64,000 nt of DNA from an uncultured Coriobacteriaceae bacterium (GCA_902773995.1 CACYGL010000002.1:1-64000), one strand, 5' to 3'; positions 1 to 8,432 are shown, numbered from the stretch's first letter. Numbers and translations: made by a program. The notes: generated by a model not told the origin, from the sequence alone.

Positions 1-205
1 CGGTCGGCGGCCCCGCAGGGCTGACAAGAAGATAGCCCCCCGGCCGTCGCCGGGGCCATCAATCAGCCTACGGGAAACCGTCTCAGACTGTAATGGGTGT
101 CCGTCGTGCCCGTCCTTCTCAGTGGTATAGTTGGCCTTGGCTAACTAATAATCGCGTAGACGTATGCCCCAGCGACAGTACGGCTGCGCCAAGAGGAGGC
201 ACCCC
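1..205. other. non-coding leader with small hairpins, unassigned
   Basis: No convincing coding frame is present. A GC-rich inverted repeat (CCCCGG / CCGGGG) lies around 38-56 and a GAAA-capped stem (ACGG GAAA CCGT) at 70-81. This could be the tail of a structured RNA or of an upstream gene cut by the window edge, but I could not match it to RNase P, tmRNA, SRP RNA or a known riboswitch. Confidence 0.3.
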
Positions 206-589
206 GTGAAGCCAATCGACATCATTCTCATCCTCGTCGTCGTTGTGATTCTCGTCATTGCCATCCGCCGCTTTGTTGGTACGGCAACGGGCAAGCGCGA
301 CTGCTGCAGCGGCGCCAAGAAGTCCACAGGCAAGCAGTTTCGTGCGCGCACGATTGACGACAAGGACGAGAGCCACTATCCCTACCAGGCGGACCTCGAG
401 ATTGGCGGCATGAGCTGCGAGCACTGCGTGGAGAACGTCACCCGCGCGCTCGATTCCGTCGACGGCACCTGGGCCACGGTCTCGCTTGCCGGTGGCCGCG
501 CGCACGTGCGCTCAAAGTCTCCCATCGACGAGAACGCGTACCGCAAGGTCGTCGAGGAGGCCGGCTATCGCCTGGTGGGGCTTGAATGA
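206..589 (+). CDS. membrane-anchored heavy-metal-associated (HMA) domain protein
   Basis: A 127-residue protein. Residues 3-20 form one hydrophobic helix (IDIILILVVVVILVIAIR). A short basic/Cys segment with CCSG follows, which resembles the small FeoB-associated Cys-rich membrane proteins. The C-terminal 70 residues are a complete HMA (copper-chaperone) domain with the metal site GGMSCEHC. I chose the GTG at 206 because AAGAGGAGG sits 6 bases upstream; an ATG at 164 in frame has no such site. The likely role is binding or passing copper or another soft metal at the inner membrane face; this is inferred from the domain. The TGA stop lies inside a 31-bp palindrome shared with the convergent neighbour. 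No copper ATPase or feoB is visible in the window. Confidence 0.75.
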   Translation: MKPIDIILILVVVVILVIAIRRFVGTATGKRDCCSGAKKSTGKQFRARTIDDKDESHYPYQADLEIGGMSCEHCVENVTRALDSVDGTWATVSLAGGRAHVRSKSPIDENAYRKVVEEAGYRLVGLE

Positions 590-616
590 GACAAAGGGAC
601 TGTCCCTTTGTCTCAT
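586..616. repeat. 31-bp palindrome, copy 1 (centre CTG)
   Basis: The arms ATGAGACAAAGGGA (586-599) and its exact reverse complement (603-616) flank a central CTG. The copy supplies the TGA stops of both converging genes, at 587-589 (+) and 613-615 (-). It probably also acts as a bidirectional hairpin at the RNA level. Six more copies occur in the window. Confidence 0.95.
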
Positions 617-1920
617 GAGCAGATGGTCTTGCCAATCATGATGTTCAGGATCTCGACGTCGGTGGGGTGCATGCCAACGCGGCCCACGTAGCCCATAGAG
701 CGGATGGTCTCCTCGGCTGTCTCGCCGATAAGCCCCTCGCCAGGTCTAAAGTCCACGTTTGCCAGTGCCATGTCGCAGCCGAGAATCGCCGCATCCACCG
801 CTGCCGCAATCTTTGCGGCGCAGCTTGGCTTGGCGCCGTCGCACACGATGCCGCCCACGTTTGCCAGCGTGTTCGCAATGGTCGCCTGATACTGCCCAAA
901 GGAGCCCCCGCGCAGATAGCACACGGCCGCCCCGGCTCCGGTCGCCGCAGTCACCGCACCGCAGAACGCCGAGAGCTCGCCAATGAAGCGCTTGGCGTGG
1001 ATGGCCGTGAGGTCCGAGAGCGCCACCGCGCGCAGCATCTCGTCGTGGGGAACGCGCAGGTACCTGGCGTATTCCGCAACCGGCAGCGAGCAGGTGATGC
1101 CCTGGTTGCCACTTCCGCAGTTGATGACCACGGGCATGGCGCAGCCGCTCATGCGCGCGTCGGAGCCGGCCGCGGCAGCAGCCCGCGCGCGGCACGAGAT
1201 GTCATCGGGCCTTGTGAGCAGCAGCGTTTTGCCAATGCGCGCGCCCCAGTCGCCCGAGAGCCCCTCGTCAGAAATGGCGCCGTTGAGCTCTACCTGGCGC
1301 TCGACCATCTCGCGAATGTCCTCGACGTCGACCTCGTGCACAAACTCCCAGATTCCTTCCAGCGAGAGGGACGAGAGGCCCGGCTCCTCCGGCTCGCCGT
1401 CGGCGCCGCAGGTGTCCTGCTCGTTTGCCGTGACGCCATCGACGCTGACGGTAACCCCGTCGCGCGAGAGCTCGACCACGTTGGTGTGGCGGCCTGCCAC
1501 GCAGGCCACGCCGGTGTGGCCTTGACCCGTGGCGACCGCGCGAACGTAGAGGTTGGGCACGCCCTCGGCGAGAGAGACCGAGCAGAACCCCGCCGAGACA
1601 AGCTCGCGCGTGCGCTGACGGTCCTTCTCGCCCACGCCCTCAAGCACCTCGAGCGCTCGCGTGGCGTCGCCGCCAACGGCACCCAGCGTTGCTGCGGCCT
1701 CTATGCCGCGCTGGTCACCGGAGTTTGGTACCGTCACGCTCTTTACGTTCTTGATGATGTTGCCGCTGCAGGAGACCTCGAGGTGCTCCGGCACGGCACC
1801 CAGCGCGTCGCGCGCGAGGGCGGCCACGTAGGCCACGGCGATGGGCTCGGTGCAGCCAAGGGCGCAGACAAGCTCACGCCTCAGGATGTCGAGATAGGTG
1901 TCGTAGGTGCTGCGATCCAT
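613..1920 (-). CDS. cyuA: L-cysteine desulfidase family protein (CyuA/YhaM, UPF0597)
   Basis: A 435-residue protein, full length for the family that breaks L-cysteine (or serine-like amino acids) into pyruvate, ammonia and sulfide with an iron-sulfur cluster. It has the family start ALGCTEPIAVAY (Cys23), the block CSGNIIKNVKSV (51-62), NCGSGNQGITCSLP (267-280, Cys268) and GGIVCDGAKPSCAAKIA (356-372). These cysteines fit the 4Fe-4S ligands of the family. The ATG is preceded by TGGAGGG. The promoter side faces the HAD gene on the same strand, with a gap of 57 bases, so they may be cotranscribed. The stop codon lies in a palindromic repeat. Substrate choice between cysteine and another amino acid cannot be read from sequence. 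Confidence 0.85.
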   Translation of the reverse strand: MDRSTYDTYLDILRRELVCALGCTEPIAVAYVAALARDALGAVPEHLEVSCSGNIIKNVKSVTVPNSGDQRGIEAAATLGAVGGDATRALEVLEGVGEKDRQRTRELVSAGFCSVSLAEGVPNLYVRAVATGQGHTGVACVAGRHTNVVELSRDGVTVSVDGVTANEQDTCGADGEPEEPGLSSLSLEGIWEFVHEVDVEDIREMVERQVELNGAISDEGLSGDWGARIGKTLLLTRPDDISCRARAAAAAGSDARMSGCAMPVVINCGSGNQGITCSLPVAEYARYLRVPHDEMLRAVALSDLTAIHAKRFIGELSAFCGAVTAATGAGAAVCYLRGGSFGQYQATIANTLANVGGIVCDGAKPSCAAKIAAAVDAAILGCDMALANVDFRPGEGLIGETAEETIRSMGYVGRVGMHPTDVEILNIMIGKTICS

Positions 1921-1977
1921 GGGCCCTCCAGCCGTTGTCGTGCGCGGCTCTGCGCGCGGTTGGAGGAAACGGTAGCG

Positions 1978-2739
1978 CTAGAGTGAGGCGATGTCACGCC
2001 TGTTGGTCTCCTCGCCGTCAAACCTCCGGATGATGTTGGGGAGCTCGCGAGAAAGGCGAGACATGGGCCCGTGCCACACGGCGCGGCGCGGCCAGGCGTG
2101 GCCAACGTAGATGGTGCGCAGCCCGCAGTCGGGGCGGGCGAAGTCGCGGCGCGAGTCGTTGCCAACCATGAGGCACTCGTCGCACGTGAGGCCAAGCGCG
2201 TTCACAAATTCCTGGTAGAAGCGGGCGTTTGGCTTGAGCCTGTAGGCGTTGTCCCAGTTTGAGACCAGCACGAAGTCCTCGGGCGAGACGTTTGCCCAAC
2301 TCATGCGCGCCTCGACACAGGCCTCCGAGAAGGCCGGGTTTGTCGCCAGCGCGCAGGTGAGGCCAAGCTCGTGTACCACGTCAACTGCCTGTCGTCCGCC
2401 GCGCTGGGGGCGCGCCGCAACTATGCCTCCACGCATGGCTGGCACAAACTCGCGCTCGTAGCAGTCAATGGCATCTGCAATTGCGGGATCATCCATGGGA
2501 ATGCCGGTGAGCGCATGGACCTTATTGATAAAGAGTTGGTGGTTGGTGAGGTCATCGGAGCGGTCTCGATCTTCAATCGCGAGGTAGGCCTTGGTGAAGG
2601 GGATGCCCATGAGCGGCGCCGGCGCGCGCGATATATCCCCGAGAAGCCCGGAGAGCCCGGCGACGTAGCGTGTCATGAATGCGGTGAAGTTGATGTCAAG
2701 CAAGGTGTCATCGAGGTCGAAGAGAACAGCCTTGATCAT
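1978..2739 (-). CDS. HAD-superfamily hydrolase
   Basis: A 253-residue HAD hydrolase. Motif I is FDLDDTLLD (nucleophile Asp8, acid Asp10), motif II is ALATNP, motif III is the Lys in RLKPNARFY, and motif IV is MVGNDSRRDFARP. The segment between motifs I and II is a C1-type cap. This is consistent with a small-molecule phosphatase; the substrate is unknown. GGGAGG lies 8 bases before the ATG. It is upstream of cyuA on the same strand and could share its transcript. Confidence 0.8.
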   Translation of the reverse strand: MIKAVLFDLDDTLLDINFTAFMTRYVAGLSGLLGDISRAPAPLMGIPFTKAYLAIEDRDRSDDLTNHQLFINKVHALTGIPMDDPAIADAIDCYEREFVPAMRGGIVAARPQRGGRQAVDVVHELGLTCALATNPAFSEACVEARMSWANVSPEDFVLVSNWDNAYRLKPNARFYQEFVNALGLTCDECLMVGNDSRRDFARPDCGLRTIYVGHAWPRRAVWHGPMSRLSRELPNIIRRFDGEETNRRDIASL

Positions 2740-3042
2740 GCCATCAACCTCCCGTCTTGCCTTCCTCAGGCTCTTCCCGTGAGCACTGATACCCCAATGT
2801 GACCCTACAGAACCCCGGCTTACGATGCAAGGTTACTCGTGAGAACCCCATTGGCCTAAGCCTTGTGGCGCTTTTGCCGCCTACGTTTCTATTTGACCGC
2901 TGGCGGTTGAGACCTCTATTCATCTCCTGGAAACCTATATATTTTCATGCAGAAAATAAGTACGGCTATAACTGGTACGCAATAAGACCTACGGGCAATC
3001 ATTGATGTTTTAACGCAGTGGCGTGGCTTTGGAGGTGGAGAC
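2740..3042. promoter_or_regulatory. divergent promoter region with candidate operator
   Basis: This 303-base gap separates the HAD gene (-) from the ROK-like regulator (+). It becomes AT-rich from about 2915. A clean inverted repeat, TATTTTC (2940-2946) / GAAAATA (2952-2958) with a 5-base spacer, is a good candidate operator for the adjacent regulator (inference). GGAGGTGGAG at 3030-3039 is the ribosome-binding site of the next gene. Confidence 0.5.
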
Positions 3043-3993
3043 ATGTCGGGCAACACCGAGTACGTCGCAGACGCCAACCGAGCCCGCATCATGCGAGCCA
3101 TCGTCGATCACGGCCCCCTCTCGCGTGTGGAGATCGCGCAGGTGAGCGGCCTGTCTCCGGCTACCGTGACGCGCAACATCGCCTACCTCATGACGGTGGG
3201 CGTGCTCGCCGAGGACACTACCCGCGTGCGCACGGAGGGCAGGAGCCGTATTCCCGTCATGGTGAACGCTGCCTATGGCCGCATTGCCATCGTGAGCCTT
3301 ACATATCGTGGTGCCACGCTCTATCAGTACGACATGGCGCTCGAGCCCTGCGCCGACCCCATTTCGCTTGGGGGAGACTACGACCCGGCAGACCTCCCTC
3401 GCGCGGTTGAGACGCACCTCTCGTGTGCCGACGGCGAGTTCGAGAAGACCCTGCGTGCGGTGGGCATCCTCCACTGTGACGAGTCCTGGGACTCCGTCCA
3501 TGGGCTTGCTGATGTGCTCTCGCGTCGCCTCGGCGTTCCCACCTTCGAGCAGCGCGCCGAGGACTGCGCCGAGTATAAGATCCTTCACGACGAGTCGGAG
3601 GAGGCAAGCGCCAACCACCTTCTTGTGAGCCTGGGCTCCGAGGTCCTTGTGGGCATCGCCCAGGGCGGCAAGCGCCTGCCCCTTCGCAACGGCTCGTACG
3701 CCGAGATAAGCCGGCCACTCGCCAACAGCGGCGAGCCCGAGGGTGCAATCGTCGACCGTCTGGTCGATATCCTCTCGATACTTACCTCCATCTTCACCGT
3801 CGATGCCATCTTCATGATGGGCTCCGGTGAGGAGGCACTTCTTGCCGGAGTTCCCGTCGACCTGGGCAACGTTGCCCAGGCGGGAAACACCTCCGGAGAA
3901 CTCCCCAGGGTCGTGGTTGTGAGCCAGACCTCGCGGGAAATGTCACGCATCATGACCGCACAGGTGAGAGGCACGCTCCTGTGTGTCGGATGA
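3043..3993 (+). CDS. ROK-family-like transcriptional regulator
   Basis: A 316-residue protein. Residues 8-65 form a MarR-like winged helix (NRARIMRAIVDHGPLSRVEI, then SGLSPATVTRNIAYL). The rest resembles a ROK-type sugar-binding domain but lacks clear ROK ATP-binding and zinc-site motifs, so it is probably a non-kinase sensor. It sits immediately upstream of, and in the same direction as, the mannose-family PTS operon, 82 bases from its IIB gene. It therefore probably controls that operon in response to sugar or sugar phosphate (inference). Start supported by GGAGGTGGAG. Confidence 0.75.
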   Translation: MSGNTEYVADANRARIMRAIVDHGPLSRVEIAQVSGLSPATVTRNIAYLMTVGVLAEDTTRVRTEGRSRIPVMVNAAYGRIAIVSLTYRGATLYQYDMALEPCADPISLGGDYDPADLPRAVETHLSCADGEFEKTLRAVGILHCDESWDSVHGLADVLSRRLGVPTFEQRAEDCAEYKILHDESEEASANHLLVSLGSEVLVGIAQGGKRLPLRNGSYAEISRPLANSGEPEGAIVDRLVDILSILTSIFTVDAIFMMGSGEEALLAGVPVDLGNVAQAGNTSGELPRVVVVSQTSREMSRIMTAQVRGTLLCVG

Positions 3994-4075
3994 GCTGGCC
4001 CTGCCGGCTGTTGGGCCGTGGTAACCCCACGGCATGGCGCGCGTTCGTAAGACGCGCGGGAGGGAAGGGATACGC

Positions 4076-4558
4076 ATGGTAGTTCTCGTTAGGTGTGATG
4101 ACCGTCTTATCCACGGTCAGTGCATGACCGTTGTAGTCAAGGGCAACCACATCGAGCGCATCATCGTCGTCGACGACCTCACGGCGAGCAACTCTATCCT
4201 GCGCTCGGTCTTCAAGGCAGCCGTCCCGGCCGACATGAAGGCCGGCGTCTACACGGTGGACGAGGCTGCCCCGCTCATCGAGAAGGCCATGGGCGACGAT
4301 GTTCGCACGCTTGTGCTCATGAAGTCCCCCATCACCTACAAGCGTCTGCTGGAGAAGGTGCCTGGGCTTCCCAAGGAGCTCAACGTTGGCCCCATGTCCA
4401 AGCGCAAGGGCACCACGGAGGTAACTCCCACCTCGCACCTCATGCCCGACGAGGCACAGGCGGTGAAGGACGTCGTGGACCAGGGCGCCCACGTCTTCTT
4501 CCAGCAGGTTCCCAGCCAACCCGTCGTCGAATGGGACGACGTGAAGGACAGGTTCTAG
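4076..4558 (+). CDS. PTS mannose/fructose/sorbose-family IIB component
   Basis: A 160-residue cytoplasmic phosphocarrier that passes phosphate from IIA to the incoming sugar. The phosphorylated His13 lies in the family motif VRCDDRLIHGQ. I chose the ATG at 4076 because GGGAGGGAAGGG lies just upstream; an in-frame ATG at 4034 would add an unconserved Arg-rich leader. First gene of the IIB-IIC-IID operon. No IIA domain is fused or adjacent, so IIA must be encoded elsewhere. Confidence 0.92.
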   Translation: MVVLVRCDDRLIHGQCMTVVVKGNHIERIIVVDDLTASNSILRSVFKAAVPADMKAGVYTVDEAAPLIEKAMGDDVRTLVLMKSPITYKRLLEKVPGLPKELNVGPMSKRKGTTEVTPTSHLMPDEAQAVKDVVDQGAHVFFQQVPSQPVVEWDDVKDRF

Positions 4559-4574
4559 GGTCCGTGCGCGGACC
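4559..4574 (+). other. intercistronic hairpin IIB-IIC
   Basis: GGTCCG TGCG CGGACC directly follows the IIB stop codon and has no T-tract. It may stabilise the upstream message or tune the IIB:IIC ratio. Confidence 0.45.
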
Positions 4575-4642
4575 TTGGGCCTGAATAAGATCCCGCAGGC
4601 AGTGGGATAGGTCCTGGTGTCAGAGGAAAGGAAGGTACTGCC

Positions 4643-5410
4643 ATGAGTTTTCTACAGGCATTGCTCCTGGCACTGTTTGGGTGGATGGGCTCCATCTACT
4701 CGCCGGTGCTCATAGGAGGACTCGCAGGCTGGTACACGATTGGTCGACCGCTGGTCTCGGGCATGATCATCGGCATCATCCTTGGTGACGTCCAGACCGG
4801 CATCATCATGGGTGCAGCCATCCAGATGCTCTACATCGGCCTCGTGACCCCCGGTGGCACCATGCCCGCCGACGTCAACTTTGCCGCGTGGATTGGCATC
4901 CCGCTGGCCATGGTCGCCGGCGCCGGCAAGGAGTACGCGCTTGCGCTCGCCGTGCCGCTGTCGTCGCTGGGCGTTCTCGCCGTCTACGGCCTGTGCGCCA
5001 TCAACCTGTACTTCGTCCACAAGCAGGACGCCGATGTCGAGGCCGGCAAGCTCGATGCCGCTGCTCGCATCCCCATCGTTGGCCAGATCACCAACTTCGT
5101 GCTGCGCTTCTTCCCGATTCTTCTCATCAACTTCTTTGGCCAGGACCTCATCACCGCGCTTGTTAACGCCCTGCCTGTCCAGGTGACCGACATCCTCCAG
5201 ATCTTCGCCAACATGCTGCCGCTCGTGGGCTTCATGCTCCTCATGCGCATGATCTGCAAGCGTGACGTCGACCTCATCCTCTTCTGCGTTGGCTTTGCGC
5301 TCATGTCCGTGCTCCAGCTCGGCATGGTCACCATCGTGATCTTCGCGCTGGGAATTGCCTACCTCGACTACCGCGGCACTGCCGCTGCTGCCCCCGAGAG
5401 GAGTGAGTAG
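4643..5410 (+). CDS. PTS mannose-family IIC component
   Basis: A 255-residue polytopic membrane protein of the ManY/AgaC type, forming the sugar channel with IID. Conserved features include the N-terminal helix, GDVQTGIIMGAAIQMLYIG and the TPGGTMPADV loop. RBS AAGGAAGG. The stop is 2 bases before the IID start, so the two are translationally coupled. Confidence 0.92.
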   Translation: MSFLQALLLALFGWMGSIYSPVLIGGLAGWYTIGRPLVSGMIIGIILGDVQTGIIMGAAIQMLYIGLVTPGGTMPADVNFAAWIGIPLAMVAGAGKEYALALAVPLSSLGVLAVYGLCAINLYFVHKQDADVEAGKLDAAARIPIVGQITNFVLRFFPILLINFFGQDLITALVNALPVQVTDILQIFANMLPLVGFMLLMRMICKRDVDLILFCVGFALMSVLQLGMVTIVIFALGIAYLDYRGTAAAAPERSE

Positions 5411-5412
5411 AC

Positions 5413-6273
5413 ATGGCAAACGACATCACCACTGAAGACCAGGAGATGGGCGGCGCCAAGAAGCTCAGCAAGAGCGCCATTCGCCGCGCGTACTGGGACT
5501 GGATGTTCTACAACCTGTCCGTTCAGAACTTCGAGAGGATGCAGGGCCCGGCCATCATCAAGATGCTGGCCGACGTCCGCGAGGACCTCTACCCCGGGGA
5601 CCCCAAGTCCCAGCAGGAGATGCTCGAGCGCCACGAGGTCTTCTTCAACACCGAGCCGTACCTTGGCTGCATCGTCCCCGGCATTGTCCTTGGCATGGAG
5701 GCGAGCAAGGCAGAGGGCAACGACCAGATCTCCTCTGAGTTCATCAACTCGATCAAGACCGCCCTCATGGGTCCCTTCGCCGGCATTGGTGACTCGCTGC
5801 TCCCCGGCACGCTGATCCCGATCCTGCTCTCCATCGCCCTGGGCATGTCGCCCAACGGTGAGGTCACCGGCCCAATCTTCTACATCGTGGTCTTCCTGGC
5901 CATCATGCTGCCGCTTACCTGGTTCCTCTTCTCCTATGGCGTCAAGGCCGGCGCCAATGCCGCGGAGCTGGTACTCTCGGGTGGCATCAAGGACAAGGTC
6001 ACTCGTGCCGCCGAGGTCGTTGGCCTTATCGTCGTGGGCGCCATCTGCGCACAGTATGCCAAGTTCAACATTGGCCTGGTCTACACCAGCGGCGACCTTA
6101 CGATCAACATCGCCGACATCCTGAACTCGATCTTCCCCGAGCTCTCGGTGCTCATCCTTTCCTTCGTGACCTACTGGCTCATGGTCAAGAAGAACTGGTC
6201 TGCCGGCAAGACCATGCTGCTCATGCTCGTGATTTCCATCGTGGGCTACTTCACCACTATCCTCACGGTCTAG
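5413..6273 (+). CDS. PTS mannose-family IID component
   Basis: A 286-residue membrane partner of IIC. It carries the family blocks MFYNLSVQNFERMQGPA, the IGDSLLPGTLIPILLSIALG-type segment and a C-terminal hydrophobic helix. Its RBS, GAGAGGAG, overlaps the end of the IIC gene. Sugar specificity (mannose, glucosamine, sorbose or other) cannot be decided from sequence alone. A strong hairpin follows at 6303-6341. Confidence 0.92.
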   Translation: MANDITTEDQEMGGAKKLSKSAIRRAYWDWMFYNLSVQNFERMQGPAIIKMLADVREDLYPGDPKSQQEMLERHEVFFNTEPYLGCIVPGIVLGMEASKAEGNDQISSEFINSIKTALMGPFAGIGDSLLPGTLIPILLSIALGMSPNGEVTGPIFYIVVFLAIMLPLTWFLFSYGVKAGANAAELVLSGGIKDKVTRAAEVVGLIVVGAICAQYAKFNIGLVYTSGDLTINIADILNSIFPELSVLILSFVTYWLMVKKNWSAGKTMLLMLVISIVGYFTTILTV

Positions 6274-6302
6274 TTGCAGGGCCTGTATAGCCGCTACGTC
6301 AT

Positions 6303-6341
6303 CGTGGGGCGCGCCTGCCATTCGGCACGGCGCGCCCCACG
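6303..6341 (+). terminator. hairpin terminating the PTS operon
   Basis: Perfect 13-bp arms CGTGGGGCGCGCC / GGCGCGCCCCACG with a 13-base loop, 30 bases after the IID stop. No T-run follows; the 31-bp palindrome begins 4 bases later. Confidence 0.6.
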
Positions 6342-6344
6342 CGC

Positions 6345-6375
6345 ATGAGACAAAGGGAGTCTCCCTTTGTCTCAT
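6345..6375. repeat. 31-bp palindrome, copy 2 (centre GTC)
   Basis: Arms ATGAGACAAAGGGA (6345-6358) and reverse complement (6362-6375), centre GTC. It lies right after the terminator-like hairpin of the PTS operon, between that operon and the rpsA promoter. Confidence 0.95.
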
Positions 6376-6421
6376 GGCCGCTTGGCACTCCCGTACATTT
6401 AGAAAAAATGACACCTAACGC

Positions 6422-6451
6422 TTGAAATTATGCCTACGAACAGGCTAATCT
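6422..6451 (+). promoter_or_regulatory. candidate rpsA promoter
   Basis: TTGAAA (6422-6427), an 18-base spacer and TAATCT (6446-6451). This is the best sigma-70-like pair in the gap and leaves an untranslated leader of roughly 130 bases before the S1 gene. The leader has several GC-rich segments and could host translational autocontrol by S1 (inference). Confidence 0.55.
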
Positions 6452-6586
6452 ATCCAGTGCATGCGCGTCCGCCATGCAGCGTATCTGTCGGCCCCCGAGA
6501 GCATGTAAGTTCGCCTAAGCGTTCGTGCGCGAGCGCGGAAGCGCAGACCATGACGACCGGGGCCCCGTTTCGAGAGGGGTCCACCT

Positions 6587-7783
6587 TTGAGTGAGATTCA
6601 GAACTCGTCCGTCTTCGCGCTGGATGATATTTCCGACGAGGAGATGAACAACCTCATCGACGGTACCGTCACCGATTTCGACGAGGGCGATCTTGTCACC
6701 GGAACCGTCGTCAAGATCGAGCGCGACGAGGTCCTGCTTGACATCGGCTACAAGTCTGAGGGCGTCATTCCTGCTCGCGAGCTTTCCATCCGCAAGGACG
6801 TAAACCCTGCCGACGTCGTCTCGCTGGGCGATCAGATCGAGGCTCTCGTCCTTCAGAAGGAGGACAAGGAGGGCCGTCTCGTCCTCTCCAAGAAGCGTGC
6901 CGAGTACGAGCGTGCTTGGAACCGCGTGGAGGAGAAGTTCAACTCCGGCGAGACCGTCGAGGGCGAGGTCATCGAGGTCGTCAAGGGCGGCCTTATCCTC
7001 GACATCGGCCTTCGTGGCTTCCTGCCCGCGTCCCTCGTTGACCTTCGCCGCGTGAAGGACCTCAACGCCTATCTCGGCACCCGCATCGAGGCCCGCGTCA
7101 TCGAGATGGACCGCAACCGCAACAATGTCGTGCTTTCTCGCCGCGTCGTGCTCGAGGAGGCCCGCAAGGCCGAGCGCCAGGAGATCCTCTCCAAGCTCAA
7201 GCCCGGCATGCGCCTCAAGGGCACTGTGTCCTCGATTGTGGACTTTGGTGCCTTCGTGGACCTCGGTGGCATCGACGGCCTGGTTCACATCTCCGAGCTC
7301 TCCTGGAACCACGTCAACCACCCCTCCGAGGTCGTCAAGGTTGGCCAGGAGGTCGAGGTTCAGGTGCTCGACGTCGACCTCAACCGCGAGCGCATCTCCC
7401 TTGGTCTCAAGCAGACCACCGAGGATCCTTGGCGCACGCTCGTCAAGAAGTACCCCGTGGGTGCCATCGTTGAGGGCAAGGTTACCAAGCTCGTCACCTT
7501 TGGTGCCTTCGTTGACCTCGGCGAGGGTGTCGAGGGCCTGGTCCACATCTCCGAGATGGCCAAGAGCCACGTGGACGCTCCCTCGCAGGTCTGCCAGGTT
7601 GGCGACACCGTCCAGGTGAAGGTCATGGAGATTGACCTCGACCGTCGTCGCATCTCCCTCTCCATGAAGGCTGCCGCCGAGACCCTGGGCACTGAGGTCG
7701 AGGTCAAGCCTCTGCCCGAGAGCGAGAAGCCTGCCGAGAAGGACGATGCCGCCGAGGCCGAGGCTGAGCCCGCTGCCGAGTAG
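6587..7783 (+). CDS. rpsA: 30S ribosomal protein S1
   Basis: A 398-residue protein with four S1/OB-fold repeats (about residues 33-105, 117-185, 200-270 and 288-358). This is the usual actinobacterial S1 length, shorter than the six-repeat E. coli form. Repeats 3 and 4 have the classic VDFGAFVDLGGIDGLVHIS and VTFGAFVDLGEGVEGLVHIS blocks. The tail is acidic and Ala-rich. The start is TTG, with GAGAGGGG 8 bases upstream. It binds mRNA and helps initiation on the 30S subunit. A strong intrinsic terminator follows. Confidence 0.95.
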   Translation: MSEIQNSSVFALDDISDEEMNNLIDGTVTDFDEGDLVTGTVVKIERDEVLLDIGYKSEGVIPARELSIRKDVNPADVVSLGDQIEALVLQKEDKEGRLVLSKKRAEYERAWNRVEEKFNSGETVEGEVIEVVKGGLILDIGLRGFLPASLVDLRRVKDLNAYLGTRIEARVIEMDRNRNNVVLSRRVVLEEARKAERQEILSKLKPGMRLKGTVSSIVDFGAFVDLGGIDGLVHISELSWNHVNHPSEVVKVGQEVEVQVLDVDLNRERISLGLKQTTEDPWRTLVKKYPVGAIVEGKVTKLVTFGAFVDLGEGVEGLVHISEMAKSHVDAPSQVCQVGDTVQVKVMEIDLDRRRISLSMKAAAETLGTEVEVKPLPESEKPAEKDDAAEAEAEPAAE

Positions 7784-7826
7784 CGCCAGCTCGTATCGGC
7801 TTTGAGCCGAGCAATCGTACGTGATA

Positions 7827-7858
7827 GGGGAGTCGCCTTCGGGCGGCTCCCCTTTTTT
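7827..7858 (+). terminator. intrinsic terminator of rpsA
   Basis: An 11-bp stem (GGGGAGTCGCC / GGCGGCTCCCC, one G-U pair), TTCG loop, then six T. A textbook Rho-independent terminator. Confidence 0.92.
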
Positions 7859-7979
7859 GTGTGCAAGATATGTAGAACACTAATAGTAATAATTCTCGAT
7901 ACTGAAGCCCTCCTCCGGTGGAATACTAACAACAGCAATTAAGAACAGTTCCTAATAAGGACAGACACAGGAGGATACA
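7859..7979 (+). promoter_or_regulatory. AT-rich control region of dps
   Basis: This is the most AT-rich stretch near the dps gene, with repeated TAATA-type words around 7880-7892 and TAATAAGG before the RBS. It probably contains the promoter and an oxidative-stress or iron-responsive operator, but no exact PerR or Fur box can be fixed by eye. Confidence 0.35.
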
Positions 7980-8408
7980 ATGGAATCCAAGCTTAACCAC
8001 CTTCTCGCCAACGTCACCGTCGAGTACCACAAGCTCCAGAACCTGCATTGGTACATCTCGGGCAGTGACTTCTTCCAGGTCCACGCAAAGCTCGAGGAGC
8101 TCTACGATGGCCTGCTCCCCATTGTCGACGACGTGGCAGAGACCATCCTTCAGCAGGGTGGCAAGCCCATCGCAAGCCTGGGAGAGGTTCTCTCAACGGC
8201 AAGCATCAAGGAGCGCGAGGACGCACCCGTGCGCAGCGCTCAGGTTTTCGAGATCGTCCTTGCAGACTTCTCGGCGCTTCTCGACGAGGTGACCGCAATC
8301 AAGGTTGCCGCAGACGAGGAGAACAACCACCTGGTGAGCGCCCTCATGGACGACTACATCGCCAGCCTCTCCAAGACCATCTGGATGATTCGCCAGCAGC
8401 GCGCGTAG
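7980..8408 (+). CDS. dps: Dps/ferritin-like DNA-protection protein
   Basis: A 142-residue four-helix-bundle protein. The inter-subunit ferroxidase motif is present: LHWYISGSDFFQVHAKLEELY, with the His, Asp and Glu ligands in the expected spacing. Dps dodecamers oxidise Fe(II) with peroxide, store iron and protect DNA. The start has AGGAGG 6 bases upstream. It is monocistronic, bounded by terminators on both sides. Confidence 0.9.
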   Translation: MESKLNHLLANVTVEYHKLQNLHWYISGSDFFQVHAKLEELYDGLLPIVDDVAETILQQGGKPIASLGEVLSTASIKEREDAPVRSAQVFEIVLADFSALLDEVTAIKVAADEENNHLVSALMDDYIASLSKTIWMIRQQRA

Positions 8409-8432
8409 CCGGCGAGAACGGCGCAACGCTTC

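Noticed and set aside
1-160. Tail of a conserved structured RNA such as RNase P or tmRNA
   Set aside because: Small hairpins are present, but none of the conserved core motifs could be recognised, so no RNA gene is called.
2799-3005. 68-codon open frame in the gap before the regulator
   Set aside because: No RBS, unlike codon usage, and it runs through the promoter/operator region.
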